Part shown: positions 21,165 to 37,672 of the stretch, in pieces
Layout: every line of letters starts with the position of its first letter
Position numbering within the stretch: position 1 is the first letter of the stretch
NCBI GenBank assembly: GCA_949294785.1
Contig: CASFIQ010000140.1
Location: 1-54,786 of the forward strand
Length of the DNA: 54,786 nt
From: an uncultured Collinsella sp.
GTDB taxonomy: Bacteria; Actinomycetota; Coriobacteriia; Coriobacteriales; Coriobacteriaceae
Reading direction: 5' to 3'
The notes under the pieces: generated by a model
Told to the model about the DNA's origin: nothing
The model's input: only the letters and a program-made list of their open reading frames with translations
The model's database searches: none
Made by a program: the position numbers and the translations under genes

Positions 21165-21360
21165 ACCGCACCTCTATAGGGGGTCGGTGTGCAGTTGGGG
21201 GCTTAGTGAGTGCGGTGTTCTGGAATTACGGGTGTGGCCGCCTTCGAAAAGGGGCGTTTTCGCAGGATTCTGCTCCTCGGCTTCTGCCGTTTTGCGACGA
21301 TTCGCTCGGGGCCGCACTCACTAAGCTCCGAATTGCACAGGAGGGCTCTATCGGTGCGGT
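21165..21360. repeat. MITE-like element with long imperfect hairpin arms
   Basis: A 196-bp block between the ABC operon and moaA. The ends ACCGCACC (21165-21172) and GGTGCGGT (21353-21360) are exact complements. Inside, TGTGCA/TGCACA (21188-21193, 21334-21339) and a perfect 15-bp pair (21201-21215, 21312-21326) are in register, so each arm folds over about 50 bases around a ~95-base core. No ORF of note. It could be a non-autonomous transposable element, or a structured leader RNA since moaA begins 66 bp downstream. Confidence 0.55.
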
Positions 21361-21426
21361 ATGATGCTCGGGTGAGTATAATTCGGCGCCGGTCGGCGGG
21401 CCGGTGCCGCGACGGAGGGCGAGCGT

Positions 21427-22566
21427 TTGGATACCTGCGCGCTACATGACGGCTTTGGCCGCACCATCACCTACCTGCGCATCGCCGTGACCGATAAATG
21501 CAACTTCCGGTGCGTGTACTGCATGCCGGAGGCGGGCGTGCCCCCGCGCGCACATGACGAGCTGCTCCGTGCCGAGGAGATCGCGCACTTCGTGGGGCTC
21601 GTCGCCGCCGAGGGCGTGCGCCGCGTGCGCCTGACGGGCGGCGAGCCGCTCGTCTCCCATCGCATCGTGCCGCTCGTGCGCGCGATCCGCGCGATCCCCC
21701 AGATTGAGGACATCTCGCTTACCACCAACGGGGCGCTCCTGCCCCGGCTCGCGCCCGCACTCAAGGAGGCGGGGCTCGACCGGGTGAACATCTCGCTCGA
21801 TACGCTCGACCCCGCGCAGTTCGGCGAGATCACGCGCCTGGGGCGCCTCGAGCAGACGCTTTCGGGCATCGATGCGGCGCTTGGGTACGGATTCCATCCC
21901 GTGAAGGTGAACTGCGTGGTGGTGCGCCGGCTTGACCAGGACGTCTTCGGCCTGGCCAGGCTCTCGCTCGATCGTCCCGTCCATGTGCGCTTCATCGAGT
22001 ACATGCCCATCGGTGACGAGACGACGGGCGCCGACCGCGCCCGCGATGTCTCCGAAGGAGCCGCCCCCACCTCCCCGATGGGCGAGGGCGACGGGCCGGG
22101 CATGGCCGGCGGGACAGGCGCCATCGACCCGCACTGCCCGGGATCGGTCGATGCCGCCGCGTGGGATGCAAGCGATACCGTGCCCTCCGCCGAGCTCCGT
22201 GCGCGCATCTCGGAGGCGGGGGTCGCTGCGGGTATCGGTGCCCTCGAACCGGTCGCATCGGGCGGCGAGCCGGCGGGCGCGGGCCCGGCTGCCTACTGGC
22301 GTTTCCCGGGTGCGGAGGGAACCGTGGGCTTCATCTCCGCCATGTCCAACCATTTCTGCAGCTCGTGCAATCGCATGCGCCTCACCGCCGACGGGGCCAT
22401 CCGTCCCTGCCTGTTCTCGGATGCGGAATACCAGGTGCGCGCGGCGCTCCGTGCCGGCGATGACGCGCGCGTGCGCGCGATCTGGCGCGACGCGGTCGCC
22501 CATAAGCCGCAGGAGCACCAGGCCATCGAGGGCACCGAGCGTTTCATGTCCCAGATCGGAGGCTGA
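21427..22566 (+). CDS. moaA: GTP 3',8-cyclase MoaA (radical SAM)
   Basis: 379 residues from TTG 21427 with GGAGGG upstream. It catalyses the first step of molybdenum cofactor synthesis with MoaC, GTP to cyclic pyranopterin monophosphate. The N-terminal radical-SAM cluster motif is CNFRCVYC (residues about 25-32), followed by RLTGGEPL. The C-terminal auxiliary cluster is carried by [20 protein letters not shown]. About 40-55 extra residues, low in complexity and rich in Gly/Ala/acidic residues, are inserted after [11 protein letters not shown] (about residue 199, nt 22021-22190), making it longer than the usual ~330. First gene of a moaA-moaCmobB unit. Confidence 0.94.
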   Translation: MDTCALHDGFGRTITYLRIAVTDKCNFRCVYCMPEAGVPPRAHDELLRAEEIAHFVGLVAAEGVRRVRLTGGEPLVSHRIVPLVRAIRAIPQIEDISLTTNGALLPRLAPALKEAGLDRVNISLDTLDPAQFGEITRLGRLEQTLSGIDAALGYGFHPVKVNCVVVRRLDQDVFGLARLSLDRPVHVRFIEYMPIGDETTGADRARDVSEGAAPTSPMGEGDGPGMAGGTGAIDPHCPGSVDAAAWDASDTVPSAELRARISEAGVAAGIGALEPVASGGEPAGAGPAAYWRFPGAEGTVGFISAMSNHFCSSCNRMRLTADGAIRPCLFSDAEYQVRAALRAGDDARVRAIWRDAVAHKPQEHQAIEGTERFMSQIGG

Positions 22567-22571
22567 TCCAG

Positions 22572-23810
22572 ATGACCGATACCGCGGGAACCCCGACCAC
22601 GAGAGACGCCTATCGCGACAAGCTCACGCACGTGGATGCGAAAGGCGACGTGCGGATGGTCGATGTGTCCGATAAGGCGGTCACCAAGCGCACGGCGATC
22701 GCCGAGGGGACCATCCTCATGCACCCCGAGACGCGCTCGATGGTGCTCGAGGACCGCGCCAAGAAGGGCGACGTGCTGGCCTGCGCACGCGTGGCGGGCA
22801 TCATGGCGGCCAAGCGCGCGAGCGACCTCATTCCCATGTGCCACCCGCTCCCCATCACCAAGGCGAAGGTGGAGATCGAGCCCATCGCCTCGCCCGAGGA
22901 GGCGGACGCGGCTCGGGCGGCGGGCCCTCATGCGGGCGGCCTCGGGGCGTCCGCGGGTTTCGCTCCCGCCCGCGCGGACAGCCGTGTGGGTTTCCGCGTG
23001 CGCGCGACCTGCGGCGTCACCGGCGTCACCGGGATTGAGATGGAGGCGCTCACCGCGGCGTCGGTCGCGTGCCTCACCATCTACGACATGTGCAAGGCGG
23101 TCGACCGCGGCATGGAGATCGTGGACGTGCGGCTGCTGCGCAAGGAGGGCGGTCGCAGCGGGCTGTGGGAGCGCGTGGCGGCCCCTGCGTTCACCGATGA
23201 GCTCGATGCCGCCCTGGCAGACGCCTCCGCAAAGATCGGGGGCGCACTCGAGGTCATGGAGCCGACTCCTGCCGCCCCGTGCCCGCCGGCGCCCGCCATC
23301 GCGTTCATCGGCTATCAGAACTCGGGCAAGACGACGCTCGTCGAGAAGGTCATCGCCGAGCTCTCCGCCCGCGGCGTGCGCGTGGGCACCGTGAAGCACC
23401 ACGGGCACGCGGGGTTCGACATCGATGTTCCCGGCAAGGATTCCTGGCGCCATGCCCGGGCGGGGAGCAAGCACGTGGGGATCGTCTCCGCGGACCGTTA
23501 TGCGGAGTACGCGGACACCGATTCCGAGCTGCCGCTCGAGCACCTGCTCGCGCGCTATACGGATGTCGACGTCGTGCTCGTCGAGGGCTACAAGGCGGCG
23601 GGCCTGCCCAACGTGGTGGTGGCGCGCTCCGGGGTCGACCGCTTGCGCGGTCGCGACTCGCTCGACCTGGTTGACGACGGCACCGTCGCGCTCGCCGCCA
23701 ACGACGCGCTCGCCGAGCGAGCCGGCGCGACGCCCTTCGTCGACATCAACGATGCCGCGGGCGTTGCGAATATCATCCAGCGATTCATCGACCGGCACCG
23801 GGCCCGCTAG
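22572..23810 (+). CDS. MoaC-MobB fusion protein
   Basis: 412 residues, start 5 bp after moaA. Residues about 15-195 are cyclic pyranopterin monophosphate synthase MoaC ([54 protein letters not shown]) with a ~30-residue Ala/Gly insertion near 115-140. Residues about 235-412 are MobB, the GTP-binding adapter of guanylyltransferase MobA (P-loop [17 protein letters not shown]). The two parts act at different steps, so the fusion physically ties early pterin synthesis to nucleotide attachment. Both domains appear intact. Confidence 0.93.
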   Translation: MTDTAGTPTTRDAYRDKLTHVDAKGDVRMVDVSDKAVTKRTAIAEGTILMHPETRSMVLEDRAKKGDVLACARVAGIMAAKRASDLIPMCHPLPITKAKVEIEPIASPEEADAARAAGPHAGGLGASAGFAPARADSRVGFRVRATCGVTGVTGIEMEALTAASVACLTIYDMCKAVDRGMEIVDVRLLRKEGGRSGLWERVAAPAFTDELDAALADASAKIGGALEVMEPTPAAPCPPAPAIAFIGYQNSGKTTLVEKVIAELSARGVRVGTVKHHGHAGFDIDVPGKDSWRHARAGSKHVGIVSADRYAEYADTDSELPLEHLLARYTDVDVVLVEGYKAAGLPNVVVARSGVDRLRGRDSLDLVDDGTVALAANDALAERAGATPFVDINDAAGVANIIQRFIDRHRAR

Positions 23811-23836
23811 GGTCGCGGCGCGATGGGAGGAGGCAC

Positions 23837-24412
23837 ATGTCGCGGATCTACCTTATGCGTCACGGGGAGACGCTCTTCAACGTGCTGCGGCGCAAGCAGG
23901 GTTGGTGCGATTCCCCGCTCACGGAACGGGGTATCCAGCAGGCGCGCGACGCCGGTGCCTGGCTGCGCGAGCAGGGGTATCGGTTCGACCATTTCTACTC
24001 GAGTACCTCGGAGCGCGCCTGCGACACCATGGAGCTCGCGTTCCCCGGGCAGCCCTATGAGCGCACGAAGGGCCTGAAGGAGTCCTACTTCGGCGCGTTC
24101 GAGGGGCTCACCGAGGATATCGACCGCCATCCGTTCCCGTCCGAGTTCTTCGTGCCCTTCGGCGGCGAGAGCGAGGAGCAGGCGCGCGAGCGCTACCTGG
24201 GAACGCTGCGCGAGATCTTGGGGCGTCCGGGCCACGACCAGGTGCTCTGCGTCACTCACGGCGGCATCCTTATGCGCCTCATGCGGGCCATGGGGGTGGC
24301 CGAGCACCTCGGCGGCAAGCGCATGGGCAACTGCAGCGTGCTCGTGCTCGAGCCCGCGCTCGGGGAGCGGTTCGGTTTCGCCTTCAAAGACCTCCTGAAT
24401 CCGCTGGGCTGA
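23837..24412 (+). CDS. histidine phosphatase family protein
   Basis: 191 residues, ATG 23837 with GGGAGGAGG upstream. Branch-1 histidine phosphatase: the RHG motif (LMRHGET, His8) holds the phosphorylated histidine, with a second Arg/His set in STSERACDT and VTHGGI. Substrates range from phosphoglycerate-like metabolites to nucleotides or cobalamin precursors and cannot be chosen from sequence. It is 26 bp after the moaC-mobB gene and may be cotranscribed. Confidence 0.88.
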   Translation: MSRIYLMRHGETLFNVLRRKQGWCDSPLTERGIQQARDAGAWLREQGYRFDHFYSSTSERACDTMELAFPGQPYERTKGLKESYFGAFEGLTEDIDRHPFPSEFFVPFGGESEEQARERYLGTLREILGRPGHDQVLCVTHGGILMRLMRAMGVAEHLGGKRMGNCSVLVLEPALGERFGFAFKDLLNPLG

Positions 24413-24618
24413 CCGGCACCGCCGCGTTGCCTGCGGGCAGCTCGGGGGAGCTCGTCGCGGACCCGTGCAACGGGATTCATTCGGGCAACGGGATCCGCCC
24501 ATCTTGCGGCAGCCGGGCGTCGATGTGCGAGAACTGCCTGCAATCGGGTACCATAGGAAGACCATCTCGTCTTCATGCGGGCGCGCCGCGCGCCCGTCAC
24601 CGTGGATAGGAGGCTCAT

Positions 24619-25320
24619 ATGAACGAGCTCGAACGCTACAACGGCCAGTATGACGGCCCCATCTACCAGGAGCGTCCCGCTCCCCGTCTGATCTCCCGCA
24701 GGATGTACAACCTGGTGCTCGCGGGGCTCATCGTCCTCTCCTTCGGCGTGATGGGCGTGTGCTCCACGCTCACCGGCACCATGCAGTTCATGGTTTGGCT
24801 GGGGCGCAACGCGTTCATGTTCCTGATGCTCACGCTCGCGGGCACGATCGGCGGCCTCATCACCATGAGCATCGGCCGCGCGAAGGAGAACCTCGTGCTC
24901 TCTGCGATCGGCTACATCCTCTTCAGCGTGACCTTCGGCTTCACCACCTCGTTCGCGCTGTCGATGTACTCGCTCGAGTCCATCCAGACCGCCTTCACCG
25001 CGACGGCGGGCATCATGGTCGTCTTCGGTATGGCGGGCATCGCCTTCCCGCGCGTCTTCGAGCGGATCATCGGGGTGCTCTGCCTGGCGCTTCTAGCGAT
25101 CGTCCTCATGGAGGTCGTGCTCGCGTTCATGGGCATTCAACAGTCTGTGACCGATATCGTGGTCGTTCTCATCTTCTGCGGGTTCATCGGCTACGACGTG
25201 CACCGCGCCGCGACCGCCGAGCCCACGCTCTCAAACGCGCTGTGGTTCGCGATCGACCTGTACCTGGACATCATCAACGTGTTCCTGCGCCTGCTGCAGC
25301 TGTTCGGCAACCGCGAGTAA
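24619..25320 (+). CDS. Bax inhibitor-1/YccA family membrane protein
   Basis: 233 residues, AGGAGG before ATG 24619. After a soluble N-terminus (about 1-30, ending RLISRRMYNLV) there are seven hydrophobic helices. The C-terminal part carries the family's conserved acidic loop and an NALWFAIDLYLDIINVFLRLLQLFGNR ending typical of BI-1/YbhL/YccA proteins. The family functions as pH-gated leak channels or FtsH modulators; the role here is unknown. A terminator follows. Confidence 0.9.
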   Translation: MNELERYNGQYDGPIYQERPAPRLISRRMYNLVLAGLIVLSFGVMGVCSTLTGTMQFMVWLGRNAFMFLMLTLAGTIGGLITMSIGRAKENLVLSAIGYILFSVTFGFTTSFALSMYSLESIQTAFTATAGIMVVFGMAGIAFPRVFERIIGVLCLALLAIVLMEVVLAFMGIQQSVTDIVVVLIFCGFIGYDVHRAATAEPTLSNALWFAIDLYLDIINVFLRLLQLFGNRE

Positions 25321-25353
25321 CGGCCCTTCCGAAAACCGTCGACAGGTTGGAAG

Positions 25354-25396
25354 CGGCGCCCGCCCGGATGAACCGGTGCGGGCGCCGTTCTGTTTT
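25354..25396 (+). terminator. terminator after the BI-1 family gene
   Basis: A 10-bp stem (25354-25363 with 25378-25387) with an inner CCGG/CCGG extension, followed by TTCTGTTTT. It separates this gene from the convergent rpiR-type gene. Confidence 0.75.
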
Positions 25397-25426
25397 CAGG
25401 CTCCGCCGTCTTGCCTGCCGCCTTGC

Positions 25427-26368
25427 CTACTTCGTCTGCTGCAGGAGGAAGAGCGTCGCGTCGCTCGATCCCGATGAGCCCTCGGCGTCCCCCGTGGGAC
25501 GCGGGATGCGGCCGGCGGCGAGCGAGAGGTTCGCGTAGGGGAGCGCCTGCTCGAGATAGGTTATATGACGCTGGTAGTCCCGCGCGAAGTAGCAGCTGAA
25601 CAGCGTGTCCAGCACGTATTGGACCGAGATGTGACTCGCGAATTGCGCGATGCGGTTGCTCAGGCTCTCGTGGTCGCTGACCAGCAGGTATTCGTCCAGA
25701 CCGGGATGACGTCGCTGGGCGTGCACGGTGCCCACCAGGATCACCGGGCAGCCGCGCTCGATAAGCAGGGGCAGGATGCGCGGGATGAACGGCGAGAGGC
25801 CGGAGTACGAGACGAAGAGTGCCACGTGAGCGCTGCCCGCAGCGAGCGCCATGCGGGTCTCGCGCTCCATATCGCAATAGAAGGCACTCTGCTTGCCCAC
25901 GCTGAGCAGGCGGTCGCTGAAGAGCTCCGCGGGATAGGCGTTGTGCGACCAGGCGTAGATATCCACCTGTTTGGCAGCATCGATGAGCCGGGCGGCGTGG
26001 TCGATGGCGCGAAGCGAGAGCACCTCGCGCGTCTCGCGCAGGGTCTCCTCGTAGAGCAGCGCCATGCGCGGTGCGATCGCGTCGGCGCGCTCGTCGGCGT
26101 TGAAGGGGAAGTCCACGTCCACATCGACCGGTGCCGCCGCGCCGCGCGCGTAGCCGCGCGCGAGCTCGACCTTGAGCTCTTTGAAGCCTTCGAGTCCCAG
26201 CTTACGGCAGAGCCGGTGGATGGTCGCCACCGAGGTGGCGCTCGTCTGGGCGAGCTCCTTGATGGTGTAGCCCTGCACGCGCTCGCCCAGGGTGAGTACG
26301 GTCATGGCAAGGTGCTGCTCGGTGGGGGTGAGGTTTCTCGCCCTGCGAATGCGTTGTGCGATGTCCAT
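25427..26368 (-). CDS. RpiR-family transcriptional regulator
   Basis: 313 residues. N-terminal HTH_6 domain (about 1-77: LTPTEQHLAMTVLTLG, TIKELAQTSATSVATIHRLCRKLGLEGFKELK) and a C-terminal SIS domain (about 125-260) with a YSGLSPFI phosphosugar-binding loop. It senses a phosphosugar, most plausibly a product of the adjacent 6-phospho-beta-glucosidase. The ribosome site is weak: a GGAGG lies 28 bp upstream of ATG 26368, with a TGA in frame between. Transcribed divergently from the first GH1 gene, sharing a 284-bp regulatory gap. Confidence 0.88.
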   Translation of the reverse strand: MDIAQRIRRARNLTPTEQHLAMTVLTLGERVQGYTIKELAQTSATSVATIHRLCRKLGLEGFKELKVELARGYARGAAAPVDVDVDFPFNADERADAIAPRMALLYEETLRETREVLSLRAIDHAARLIDAAKQVDIYAWSHNAYPAELFSDRLLSVGKQSAFYCDMERETRMALAAGSAHVALFVSYSGLSPFIPRILPLLIERGCPVILVGTVHAQRRHPGLDEYLLVSDHESLSNRIAQFASHISVQYVLDTLFSCYFARDYQRHITYLEQALPYANLSLAAGRIPRPTGDAEGSSGSSDATLFLLQQTK

Positions 26369-28098
<1,730 letters not shown>

Positions 28099-28111
28099 AG
28101 AAGGAGATGTG

Positions 28112-28960
28112 ATGTCCGACAAGAAAATCGTCTTCGTCGACGTCGACGGCACGCTCACCGACTACGAGGGCCAGGTGCCCGAGTCCGCGAAGCGCGCGAT
28201 CAAGCTCGCGCGCGAGCACGGCCACCGCGTGTACATGTGCACCGGCCGCTCCAAGGCCGAGAACCCGCTCGAGATCTGGGAGATCGGTTTCGACGGCATG
28301 ATCGGCGGCAACGGCTGCTATGTGGAGGATGCCGACGAGGTGGTGATGCACCAGCTCATCACCCCCGAGCAGTGCCGCCATATTGTGGACTGGCTGCACG
28401 AGCGCGGTCTGGAGTTCTACCTAGAGAGCAACAACGGGCTCTTCGCGAGCGAGCGGTTCCGCGAGGTCGCCCCGCCCGTCATGCACGCCTACGCCAAGGG
28501 CAAGGGCGCCGCGGACGACGATGCCGAGGAGACCTCGAGCAGGTTCCTCGACAAGCTCATCTACGGCGGCGAGCTCTACCGCGACGACCTCAACAAGGTG
28601 AGCTTCATCCTCTCGAGCTATCAGGACCATCTGGACTCGATCAAGGAGTTCCCCGATCTCAAGGCCGGCACCTGGGGCGGCAAGGGCGAGCACGCCCTTT
28701 TCGGCGACCTGGGCGTGCAGGACATCACCAAGGCGCACGCTATCGAGGTGCTCCTCGAGCACCTGGGCGCCGATCGGGCCGATACCATCGCGCTCGGCGA
28801 CGCCAAGGTGGATATCCCCATGTTCGAGTGCTGCGCGCAAAGCGTCTGCATGGGTTCGGGCGGAGAGGAGGCGAAGGCCGCGGCCGATTGGGTCACCACC
28901 GACGTGGATGACGACGGCCTTTGGAACGCGTTCGTGCACCTGGGCCTCATCGAGGCGTGA
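28112..28960 (+). CDS. HAD superfamily Cof-type sugar phosphatase
   Basis: 282 residues, AAGGAG before ATG 28112. Motif I is DVDGTLTD (nucleophile near Asp10), motif II a CTGRS segment, and motifs III/IV the conserved Lys region and IALGDAKVDIPMF. Cap type C2 as in Cof/YidA proteins that dephosphorylate sugar phosphates. Its place behind the 6-phospho-beta-glucosidase suggests relief of phosphosugar stress. The exact substrate is unknown. Confidence 0.9.
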   Translation: MSDKKIVFVDVDGTLTDYEGQVPESAKRAIKLAREHGHRVYMCTGRSKAENPLEIWEIGFDGMIGGNGCYVEDADEVVMHQLITPEQCRHIVDWLHERGLEFYLESNNGLFASERFREVAPPVMHAYAKGKGAADDDAEETSSRFLDKLIYGGELYRDDLNKVSFILSSYQDHLDSIKEFPDLKAGTWGGKGEHALFGDLGVQDITKAHAIEVLLEHLGADRADTIALGDAKVDIPMFECCAQSVCMGSGGEEAKAAADWVTTDVDDDGLWNAFVHLGLIEA

Positions 28961-29107
28961 CAACAGGGCGCGGGGGCCCGAAACACGGCTCCGCCGCCCT
29001 GGAGATAACCGGTGGAACGGTGGTTCGCACATAAACAATCCATCAGGCGAAACACCGTTCACCGCTCAAAACTGACCGTTCACCCCATGTCAGGGTGCGG
29101 GCTATAC

Positions 29108-29239
29108 AACTCCTCCATATTTCGCTAAACTCTCAACCGTGCTTAGCGCACTTGTTACTCCTCGGGAGGCATCACGCGCGCACGGACGTCGGGGGCCACT
29201 CGGGTTCCGGGCTATGCGCAGCGGATGACTGGAGGAGTT
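29108..29239 (+). promoter_or_regulatory. LicT/BglG-type RAT-like leader with anti-Shine-Dalgarno pairs
   Basis: The segment around 29149-29178 (TTGTTACT ... GGAGGCATCAC) resembles the ribonucleic antiterminator site bound by BglG/LicT proteins. In addition, AACTCCTCC (29108-29116) and ACTCCTC (29157-29163) are perfect complements of the ribosome site GGAGGAGTT (29231-29239) of the following antiterminator gene. Two alternative folds are therefore possible, one masking the ribosome site. Inference from sequence complementarity. Confidence 0.45.
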
Positions 29240-29245
29240 TTTTTC

Positions 29246-30091
29246 ATGCTCATCATCAAGAAGATCAACAACAACGTCGCCCTCGCCGAGGACGCCGGCG
29301 ACGAGATTGTTGTCTTCGGGCGCGGCATCGGGTTCCCCGAGATGCCCTATGAGCTTGAGGACGAATCCCAGATTCAGCGCGTCTTCAGATCAGTCGACGA
29401 GACCGTCGCAGGCGCCGCGAAGTCGCTGTCCGACGAGGTGCTGCTGGCGGCCTCCGATATCGCGGAGCTCGCCCGGGTGGTCCTCGACTGCTCGCTTTCG
29501 CCCAACCTGCCCTTCATCCTGGGAGACCACCTGCAGTTCTCGCTCAACCGCGAGGAGGGCGCGCCCGTCGCCGCCAACCCGCTGCAGTTCGAGGTCGCCT
29601 ACGTCTACCCGCGCGAGCACGAGGTGGGCCTGAAGGGCCTCAAGATCGTGGAGGACCGTTGCGGGGTCGAGCTCCCCGAGAGCGAGGCGACCTCCATCGC
29701 GCTGCATATCGTCAACGCCGAAATCGACGGCATGGGCAGAAGCCAGGACCTGCACTTCGTGATGAAGAGCACCGCCGCCATCCAGGCGGTGACCGAGATC
29801 GTGGAGGAGCAGATGGGCAAGCCCATCGACCGCTCGGGCTACGCCTACGTGCGCTTCGTGACGCACCTGCGATTCTTGGTGCGCCGGCTTATCGGCGGCG
29901 GCCTCAAGGCGACGGAGAACTCGTCGCTGTTCCGCCAGGCGTCGCGCGACTTCCCCGAGGCGTACCGCTGCGCCGCGGCGATCGACACGTACTTCCGCGA
30001 GGAGCACGGCTGGAGCTGCTCCAACGAGGAGCTCCTCTACCTCATGATGCATATCAACCGCTTGGAGTCGGGAGGCCCCAAGCGCGACTGA
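29246..30091 (+). CDS. BglG/LicT-family transcriptional antiterminator (copy 1)
   Basis: 281 residues, ATG 29246 with GGAGGAG upstream. An N-terminal CAT RNA-binding domain (1-57, MLIIKKINNNVALAEDAGDEIVVFGRGIGF) is followed by two PRD domains (about 65-170 and 175-281). The PTS-phosphorylatable histidines are in the expected places (LGDHLQFSL and ALHIVNAEI in PRD1, VTHLRFLVRR and MMHINRL in PRD2). It would bind nascent RNA and allow read-through when beta-glucosides are present. Directly upstream of a beta-glucoside EIIBC permease. Confidence 0.92.
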   Translation: MLIIKKINNNVALAEDAGDEIVVFGRGIGFPEMPYELEDESQIQRVFRSVDETVAGAAKSLSDEVLLAASDIAELARVVLDCSLSPNLPFILGDHLQFSLNREEGAPVAANPLQFEVAYVYPREHEVGLKGLKIVEDRCGVELPESEATSIALHIVNAEIDGMGRSQDLHFVMKSTAAIQAVTEIVEEQMGKPIDRSGYAYVRFVTHLRFLVRRLIGGGLKATENSSLFRQASRDFPEAYRCAAAIDTYFREEHGWSCSNEELLYLMMHINRLESGGPKRD

Positions 30092-30106
30092 CCACCATGG
30101 TTTGAA

Positions 30107-30139
30107 CGCATGGGGCTTCGGTGCTTAAAGCCCCATGCG
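30107..30139 (+). terminator. 12-bp hairpin between antiterminator and PTS gene
   Basis: CGCATGGGGCTT (30107-30118) and its exact complement 30128-30139 around a 9-base loop. There is no U-tract, so it is either a processing/stability hairpin or an attenuator of the EIIBC gene. Confidence 0.4.
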
Positions 30140-30183
30140 CTCAGATATTCGTAAGGGCCATGTTTAGGAAAAGGAGGACCAAC

Positions 30184-31641
30184 ATGGCAAGTAAGTATGA
30201 CGGCCTTGCCCGCATCATCATCCAGAATGTGGGTGGCAAGGACAACGTCAAGAGCGTCGCGCACTGCGTCACGCGCCTTCGCTTCAAGCTGAAGGACGAG
30301 TCGCTCGCCAACGACGAGGTGCTCGAGCAGACCGACGGCGTCATCAAGATCATGCACGCCGGCGGCCAGTACCAGGTCGTCATCGGTCCGCACGTGACCG
30401 ATGTCTACGACACCGTGCTCGCCATCGGCAAGTTCCAGGCCGGCGGCCTGGTCGACGAGGATGGCAACCTGATCGAGGAGGACGAGGGCTCCGGTCCGAA
30501 GAACCCGCTCGACTTCGCCATCGACCTCATCTCGGGCATCCTGCAGCCCACCCTGGGCGTCCTGGCCTCGTCCGGCATGTTCAAGGGCATCCTGACCCTG
30601 CTCACCATCTTCGGCGTGCTGACCGCCGATGACGGTGCGTACAAGATCTGGTACGCCTTCGCCGACGGCTTCTTCTACTTCCTGCCCATCGCGCTCGGCT
30701 ACACCGCTGCCAAGAAGTTCCGCATGAACGAGTTCATCGGCATGTGCATCGGTATGGCTTTGTGCTACCCGCAGATGACCGGCATCACCGGCGGCGAGGT
30801 CCTGGGCACCGTGCTCACCGGCACCCCGTTCGAGATGAGCTTCTACACCACGTTCTTCGGCATCCCGGTCATTATGCCGGCTTCGGGCTACACCTCCTCG
30901 GTCATCCCGATCATCCTCGCCTGCGCCGTCGCCGCGCAGCTTGAGAAGGGCCTCAAGAACGTCATGCCCTCCGCTATCTCGTTCTTCATGGTCCCGATGC
31001 TGACCCTCGGTATCATGGTGCCCGCGACCTACCTGGTCATCGGCCCCATCGCCACGATCATCACCAACGCCATCGCGTTCGTCTTCACCTCCATCCAGTC
31101 CATCCCGGTGGTCGGCGGTGCCTTCTACGGCGCGCTGGTCGGCTTCTTCTGGCAGATCTTCGTCATCTTCGGTATGCACTGGTCGCTCGTGCCGCTGTCG
31201 CTGGCTAACCTCGGCGGCCTCGGCTACGACAACATCCTGCCCCCGAACTTCCCCTGCACCTTCGCTCAGATCACCGTGTGCTTCGTCATGATGATCAAGA
31301 CCAAGGACAAGAACCTCAAGGACATCGCGCTCCCCGCGATCATCACCGGCCTGTTCGGCACCACCGAGCCCGCTATCTACGGTGTGACCCTCCCGAAGCG
31401 CATCCCGTTCATCATCTCCTGCGTCTGCTCCGCCATCGGCTCCGCTTGGATCGGCATGAACGGCGTCCTGTCCTTCACCTCCGGCTACTCCGGAATCATG
31501 GGCTTCCCGCGCTACATGGATCCCTCGGGCGATCCGGCCAACATCATCAACATGACGATCGGCGTCGTGGCTGCTATGGTGCTCGCCTTCGTGGCCACCT
31601 GGGTCTACTACAAGGACGACTCCATGAAGGAAGCCGCGTAA
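30184..31641 (+). CDS. PTS beta-glucoside EIIBC permease (copy 1)
   Basis: 485 residues, AAAAGGAGG before ATG 30184. Residues 1-90 form the EIIB domain with the phospho-cysteine Cys28 (VAHCVTRLRF). Residues about 105-480 form an EIIC membrane channel of the glucose/beta-glucoside superfamily, with the GTTEPAIYGVTLP substrate-site loop. No EIIA domain is attached. Expression probably depends on the antiterminator just upstream. Codon use is strongly biased to C-ending codons, as in highly expressed genes. Confidence 0.93.
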   Translation: MASKYDGLARIIIQNVGGKDNVKSVAHCVTRLRFKLKDESLANDEVLEQTDGVIKIMHAGGQYQVVIGPHVTDVYDTVLAIGKFQAGGLVDEDGNLIEEDEGSGPKNPLDFAIDLISGILQPTLGVLASSGMFKGILTLLTIFGVLTADDGAYKIWYAFADGFFYFLPIALGYTAAKKFRMNEFIGMCIGMALCYPQMTGITGGEVLGTVLTGTPFEMSFYTTFFGIPVIMPASGYTSSVIPIILACAVAAQLEKGLKNVMPSAISFFMVPMLTLGIMVPATYLVIGPIATIITNAIAFVFTSIQSIPVVGGAFYGALVGFFWQIFVIFGMHWSLVPLSLANLGGLGYDNILPPNFPCTFAQITVCFVMMIKTKDKNLKDIALPAIITGLFGTTEPAIYGVTLPKRIPFIISCVCSAIGSAWIGMNGVLSFTSGYSGIMGFPRYMDPSGDPANIINMTIGVVAAMVLAFVATWVYYKDDSMKEAA

Positions 31642-31703
31642 GCACATCGCTCGCGCTTAACAGCTTCGGCTCTGCCTGATTCCGAACGGCGGAATCGGCA
31701 ACG

Positions 31704-31740
31704 GGGGCCGCGGGGCGCAACCCGCCTCGCGGCCCCTTTT
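31704..31740 (+). terminator. terminator after EIIBC copy 1
   Basis: A 14-bp GC stem (31704-31717 with 31723-31736, one G-U pair), a 5-base loop and TTTT. It insulates the PTS gene from the next GH1. Confidence 0.85.
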
Positions 31741-31874
31741 CTCACTCGCCTTGAAATGGCCCGCGCTCGCCCGAAATGAGGCTGCGGGTCGGGCGCATTG
31801 GACGGTATCCTATATGTTGGGGTAGGGGCATCCGCTGAAGCCGGCCCCGACCTCGAAACGGGAAATCACGATAG

Positions 31875-37488
<5,614 letters not shown>

Positions 37489-37523
37489 AGTCGCGCGAAC
37501 GCAGTTCGGGTAGAGCTCGAATG

Positions 37524-37549
37524 AAAAACGCCCATCCTTGGGGATGGCG
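37524..37549 (-). terminator. minus-strand terminator
   Basis: On the minus strand, CCATCC-CCAA-GGATGG is followed by G, C, G and TTTTT (plus-strand AAAAA at 37524-37528). It implies a minus-strand transcript arriving from the right, where no recognised gene exists. Confidence 0.65.
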
Positions 37550-37672
37550 ATGGATGCGCCGGCCTGCCGCTTTTGCGACGGGTCGGCGCCCTTGTTGCAA
37601 CATTTCACCAACCTCAATCTTGTTCTGCTGATAATGCGGGCACTTCGTCACGGTTGCCCCGGCATCATGGCG

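Noticed and set aside
21165-21360. Moco riboswitch as the identity of the hairpin element
   Set aside because: The location before moaA fits, but the paired ends and extensive self-complementarity look more like a MITE, and I could not recognise the Moco-RNA consensus.
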